In this document: piece after piece, positions 60,577-64,000 of the stretch
Layout: each line of letters begins with the position of its first letter
How positions within the stretch are numbered: position 1 is the first letter of the stretch
Assembly: GCA_039925145.1 (NCBI GenBank)
Contig: JBDSZL010000004.1
Span: 1 to 64,000 of the forward strand
DNA from: JBDSZL01 sp039925145
Lineage (GTDB): Bacteria; Acidobacteriota; Vicinamibacteria; Vicinamibacterales; SCN-69-37
DNA: 64,000 bases
Direction of reading: 5' to 3'
Notes under the pieces: generated by a model
Database searches by the model: none
Seen by the model: the letters and a program-made list of their open reading frames with translations, nothing else
What the model was told of the DNA's origin: nothing
Program-made: the position numbers and the translations under genes

Positions 60577-62187
60577 TCAGCGCTGCGCGACCGCTGCCAT
60601 CTGTGGGGGCACGTCGAGCCCGGCCATCGCCCGCATCAGCAACTCTGGTGTCGCCGTCCCCCGCGTGAACTCGGCGACGATGCGGCCGTTGCGAAAGACG
60701 AGGATACGGGAGGACAGGTGCAGCACCTCCGGCAGCTCGCTGGAGATCAGGAGAATGGCGCTGCCCGCCAGGGCAAGCTCCTCGACCAGACCGTGAATTT
60801 CGGCTTTGGCGCCGACGTCCACGCCACGGGTCGGCTCATCGATGATGAGAATCGGGCAATTGGCCGCGAGCCACTTCGTGATCACGATCTTCTGCTGGTT
60901 GCCCCCAGACAGCGCCGCGGCCATCGTCTGCACGCCGGGCGTGCGGACACGCAGCCGGTCGAAGTAGCGGCTGACCGCCCCACGTTCTGAGGCCCGGGTC
61001 ACGAAGCCCATGCGTCCGAGTCGGGCAAGGATCGACAGCGTCGCGTTCTCGAGCACCGTCATCGACAGCACGAGCCCTTGGCGCTTGCGATCTTCCGGCA
61101 CGAGCCCGATGCCGAGCGCGATGGCCTGCTGTGCGGAACGCGGCCTGCCCTCGCGGCCGCGAACCACGATCTTGCCGGTGGCGGTCGCATCGAGGCCGAA
61201 GAGCGCCTGCGCCATCTCGGATCGGCCAGATCCGACCAGGCCGGCGCAGCCGAGTACTTCGCCGGCATGCAGCGAGAACGCCACTCGCTCGAACCGTCCA
61301 GGACTCGACAGGTTCTCCACGCGCAGCAGCTCGGGGCCCCCGCCGGCCGCGGCTGGAGCGCCGTGACGCACGACAGACGCAGGAGCCCCGGTGTCCTCGT
61401 GCGGTGCCGGAAAGTACTGTTCGAGCCTGCGGCCGATCATCATCTCCACGAGGGAGTCCTGCGTGACGCTCTCAATGGGCAGCGTCGCGACGTGGCGCCC
61501 ATCACGCAGCACGGTGACCACATCACACAGCCTGAAAATCTCTTCGAGCCGATGACTCACGTAGATGCAGGTGACACCGCGTGCCTTGAGGTCGTCGATC
61601 AGCACGTACAGCCGTTCGGCTTCGTGTTGCGACAGGCTGCTCGTCGGCTCGTCGAACACGATGAGCCGGGCGCCGCGTCCGATGGCAGAGGCGATCTGTA
61701 GCAACTGCTGTTGCGCGATCGTCAGCGACCCGACGATCCGGCGCGGGTCGATGTTGCTGTTGACTGTCTGCAGCATGGAGCGCGCGCGCGCGAGCGCGGC
61801 CGGCTTGGAAATGAATCCTGCGGTCGCGGGTATGTTGCCCAGACAGAGATTTTCGGCGACTGAGAGGTTCTCGCAGAACGACAGCTCCTGGTGCACCATC
61901 GCGACGCCGGCCGCGATAGCCTGCGTTGGCTGCGTGAGCCGGACCGGCTCGCCGTCGATCAGAATGCGGCCGGCATCCGGAGCATGAATGCCGGCGAGCA
62001 TCTTCCCGAGAGTGCTCTTGCCGGCGCCGTTCTCCCCACACAAGGCGTGACAAGTGCCGCGCGCGATCTGAAAAGAGACGTCGTCGAGCGCCACCGCCCC
62101 GGGGAAACGCTTGCCGACCGCCTCGAACGTCACCGCTGCCGGCGTCGATGTGGCGGCGAGCGCGCGGCGTGCATCCGGATCGGCCAT
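60577..62187 (-). CDS. Sugar ABC transporter ATPase (RbsA/MglA-like, two ATPase domains)
   Basis: 536 aa with two ABC domains. Domain 1: Walker A 'GENGAGKST', 'LTIAQQQLLQIASAIGRGAR', 'LIVFDEPTSSLSQHEAERLY'. Domain 2: degenerate Walker A 'AGLVGSGRSEMAQALFG', signature 'LSGGNQQKIVITKWLAANCP', 'ILIIDEPTRGVDVGAKAEIH'. A nonfunctional second P-loop is normal for RbsA/MglA. Last gene of the operon after binding protein and permease. Energises pentose/hexose uptake; the sugar is not determined. A Pro/Gly-rich insert (about 265-295) separates the halves. Confidence 0.94.
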   Translation of the reverse strand: MADPDARRALAATSTPAAVTFEAVGKRFPGAVALDDVSFQIARGTCHALCGENGAGKSTLGKMLAGIHAPDAGRILIDGEPVRLTQPTQAIAAGVAMVHQELSFCENLSVAENLCLGNIPATAGFISKPAALARARSMLQTVNSNIDPRRIVGSLTIAQQQLLQIASAIGRGARLIVFDEPTSSLSQHEAERLYVLIDDLKARGVTCIYVSHRLEEIFRLCDVVTVLRDGRHVATLPIESVTQDSLVEMMIGRRLEQYFPAPHEDTGAPASVVRHGAPAAAGGGPELLRVENLSSPGRFERVAFSLHAGEVLGCAGLVGSGRSEMAQALFGLDATATGKIVVRGREGRPRSAQQAIALGIGLVPEDRKRQGLVLSMTVLENATLSILARLGRMGFVTRASERGAVSRYFDRLRVRTPGVQTMAAALSGGNQQKIVITKWLAANCPILIIDEPTRGVDVGAKAEIHGLVEELALAGSAILLISSELPEVLHLSSRILVFRNGRIVAEFTRGTATPELLMRAMAGLDVPPQMAAVAQR

Positions 62188-62200
62188 GACGAGGACGCTT

Positions 62201-63229
62201 CTACTGCGGCAAGGCGAGGTACGGCTCGGGGATGTCGGTGAAGCCCCAGTCGCGCAATTGTCTCGCCCACGTGCCCAGATTCTCCTTGGAGACGCGCACC
62301 AGTTCCATCGGGATGATTTCGGGGACGTCCTGCTTCAGCTGGACCTTGTCGAAGATCCGCTGCACTGAGACGTACCCCCACAGGTACGTCGGCTGTGCCA
62401 GCAGCACCGGCGCCAGGCCTTTGTCCACATAGGCCAGCTCGGCGGGCAACGCATCGACCGCCACAATCTTGGTCTTCTTCGGGTCCAGATCGTTTAGCAG
62501 GGTCTGGGTGAACAGTGGCCAGCCGCCAATCATCGCCCAGCCTTGAATCTGGGGGTAGGCGTTCTGCACGCGGATGACCTCGGCCGCCGCGTCCTGCGGT
62601 GTCTCGACGTGGTAGAAGGTATCGACGAGCTTCATCTTGGGATACTTGGCGAGCCCCTGCTTCACGCCTTCGACGCGCTTGCGCAGATTGGGAGCGTTCT
62701 GGTTGCCGGCCAGAATCGCGATGGCGCCTTTTTCTCCCATCTGTTTGGCCAGTTCGTCCATCACGGTCTGACCTGTCTTCAGGTCGTCCACCCCATAGAA
62801 GGCAAAGCGCTTGGACTCTGGCGCGTCGCTGTCGAAGGTCATGACCGCGACGCCACGCGAAACCGCGTCGTTGATCGCGCCATTGACCTTGCCAGCGTCG
62901 GAGCACGAGATCAGGATGGCCTTGGCACCTTCGTTGACGGCCTGGGCCACCCGCTGCGCCTGCACCTGGCCGTCTTCGCTCGGCGGCGTGAGCCAGGCGA
63001 TCTCGATCGGGATGTTGTGCTTCTGTGAGAGCTCCTTGGCGGCCGCCTCCGCGCCCGTGCGTGCGGACAGGAACACCGGATTGGTCGACGACTTCGCGAT
63101 GACGGCGATCTTCAGGCCGCTGGCGGGCTTTGCCGTCGAGTCGGGGGTCGACCCCGACGTGCACGCCGCAGCCAGGCCGGACAGCAGCAACACACCCACC
63201 ATCGTGGTGTTTCGAACCATGACTTTCAT
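62201..63229 (-). CDS. Sugar ABC transporter binding lipoprotein (RbsB-like)
   Basis: 342 aa. Signal peptide with lipobox 'LLLSGLAAACTSG', so a membrane-anchored lipoprotein. Periplasmic-binding fold 'LKIAVIAKSSTNPVFLSART', 'QVQAQRVAQAVNEGAKAILI', 'SRGVAVMTFDSDAPESKRFA', 'YGVDDLKTGQTVMDEL', 'IAILAGNQNAPNLRKRVEGV' is typical of peripla_BP_4/RbsB. The ligand is probably a pentose or a related polyol or autoinducer-2-like sugar, but is not determinable. Lies between permease and ATPase genes. Confidence 0.92.
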   Translation of the reverse strand: MKVMVRNTTMVGVLLLSGLAAACTSGSTPDSTAKPASGLKIAVIAKSSTNPVFLSARTGAEAAAKELSQKHNIPIEIAWLTPPSEDGQVQAQRVAQAVNEGAKAILISCSDAGKVNGAINDAVSRGVAVMTFDSDAPESKRFAFYGVDDLKTGQTVMDELAKQMGEKGAIAILAGNQNAPNLRKRVEGVKQGLAKYPKMKLVDTFYHVETPQDAAAEVIRVQNAYPQIQGWAMIGGWPLFTQTLLNDLDPKKTKIVAVDALPAELAYVDKGLAPVLLAQPTYLWGYVSVQRIFDKVQLKQDVPEIIPMELVRVSKENLGTWARQLRDWGFTDIPEPYLALPQ

Positions 63230-63254
63230 CTCACATCCTCTCGAGGCCGCAGCC

Positions 63255-64000
63255 TCACTGGACAGGGCCTGGACGCGCCGCGGCCGTGAGCCGCCGCGCC
63301 GTCAGCCGTGCGCTGGCCTGATCGAGCACGACGGCGATGATAATCGCGCACCCGATGATGATCCATTCGTAATTCTGATCGAAGTGCAGCGTGCGAATGG
63401 ACTGACGAATCAACACAATGAGGACCGCGCCGAGCAGCGCGCTCGCCGCACTGCCTTTGCCTCCGGCGAGGCTGGCGCCGCCGACGACTGCCGAGGCGAT
63501 CACGTACAGCTCATACCCCGTGGCGTCGCCGCACGATGCCGATCCATAGAAGCTCGCGCCCATGAAGGCGGCGATGCCGGCAGTGAGCCCGGAGATCACG
63601 AACACCGCGATCTTCACCCGACCCACCGGCACGCCAGAGAACCGGCTCGCTTCCGCATTGCCGCCGACCGCAAACACATGACGGCCGCTGACCGTTTGCG
63701 TGAGATATACGGTGCCGACCAGGGCAACCCCCACCATCACCAGCATGGGAACGGGATAGAGCGCCTCTGCGAGGCCGAGCGATGCTTTGGCCATGCCGGT
63801 CAGCGCCGGCGGCAACAAAATACTTTCGGCATTGCTCACCACGAACGCGATGCCCCGAACGATCCACATCGTGCCCAACGTGATGATGAAGGGATGCACG
63901 TTGAGCCCAACCACGAGGACACCGTTGACCAGGCCGCACACCAGACCGATGCCGACCGACACAAGCAGTCCAAGGCCGATGGTCGTGCCGGCGTCCATCG
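63255..64000 (-). CDS. Sugar ABC transporter permease (RbsC-like), 3' part
   Basis: The frame continues past the window end, so the first ~70 residues (TM1-2) are missing; the apparent ATG at 63998 is internal. Visible: 'LVCGLVNGVLVVGLNVHPFI', 'ITLGTMWIVRGIAFVVSNAE', 'FAVGGNAEASRFSGVPVGRV' and 'VIASAVVGGASLAGGKGSAA', all RbsC/AraH-family motifs. Forms the inner-membrane channel with the RbsA-like ATPase. First visible gene of the minus-strand operon; the promoter lies outside the window. Confidence 0.92.
   Translation of the reverse strand, partial: MDAGTTIGLGLLVSVGIGLVCGLVNGVLVVGLNVHPFIITLGTMWIVRGIAFVVSNAESILLPPALTGMAKASLGLAEALYPVPMLVMVGVALVGTVYLTQTVSGRHVFAVGGNAEASRFSGVPVGRVKIAVFVISGLTAGIAAFMGASFYGSASCGDATGYELYVIASAVVGGASLAGGKGSAASALLGAVLIVLIRQSIRTLHFDQNYEWIIIGCAIIIAVVLDQASARLTARRLTAAARPGPVQ

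Overview
High-GC chromosomal window from a Gram-negative bacterium. The gene complement suggests Acidobacteriota, probably a Vicinamibacteria-like soil lineage, but this is an inference from gene types and not a phylogenetic result. Supporting signs are outer-membrane beta-barrels with a C-terminal Phe, Wza-type export, Tat-signal 'RRDFL' hydrolases/isomerases, a hybrid sensor kinase with a long OB-like periplasmic region, ECF42 with a DGPF protein, and many 4-nt ATGA/GTGA operon overlaps. No rRNA, tRNA, CRISPR array, phage or insertion sequence was recognised.

Layout. 1-8.7 kb: the end of a repeat-rich surface protein with a sorting-like C-terminus, then a minus-strand exopolysaccharide cluster: beta-barrel, 28-aa membrane peptide, Wza-like exporter, broken GT39-type membrane protein, double GT4 fusion and a distal UpxY/NusG paralogue. 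8.9-12.6 kb: an accessory patch with DUF2442/DUF4160, HicAB, VapBC, an orphan PIN gene and two decayed copies of one conserved hypothetical gene inside a direct repeat. 12.6-20.6 kb: esterase, Tat-exported TIM-barrel protein, M29 aminopeptidase, an RsbQ-like hydrolase coupled to a PAS-kinase-receiver protein, and a beta-hydroxyacid dehydrogenase. 20.6-23.5 kb: molybdate uptake (modABC) with a divergent HTH-TOBE regulator. 23.5-26.9 kb: BON protein, MarR and a divergent lon. 27-32.5 kb: a four-gene operon of ABC ATPase, FtsX-type permease, LolA-like periplasmic protein and SH3b/beta-barrel protein. 32.7-44.2 kb: second esterase, AIM24 remnant, dodecin, a broken and an intact hybrid kinase, DGPF/ECF42 and a 1333-aa hybrid kinase. 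44.2-50.7 kb: a palindrome array, a TRAP transporter, an IscA-like/rhodanese fusion and a flavinylation module (FMN-binding protein, ApbE, RnfD-like). 50.6-64 kb: EF-P-like protein, glgC, rhomboid, adk, YihY, a holin/DUF3618 pair, an OmpR/CusS-type two-component system and an Rbs-type sugar ABC transporter cut by the window end.

The most system-like units are the flavinylated redox module (47.9-50.7 kb), the RsbQ-kinase pair (17.2-19.6 kb), the LolA/ABC/barrel operon (27.0-32.5 kb) and the MarR-lon switch (24.1-26.9 kb). The decayed loci (GT39, DUF4160, paired repeats, AIM24, PAS kinase) show that deletion between short repeats is shaping the accessory parts. One kinase is knocked out of frame by a third copy of an 8-bp tandem repeat.
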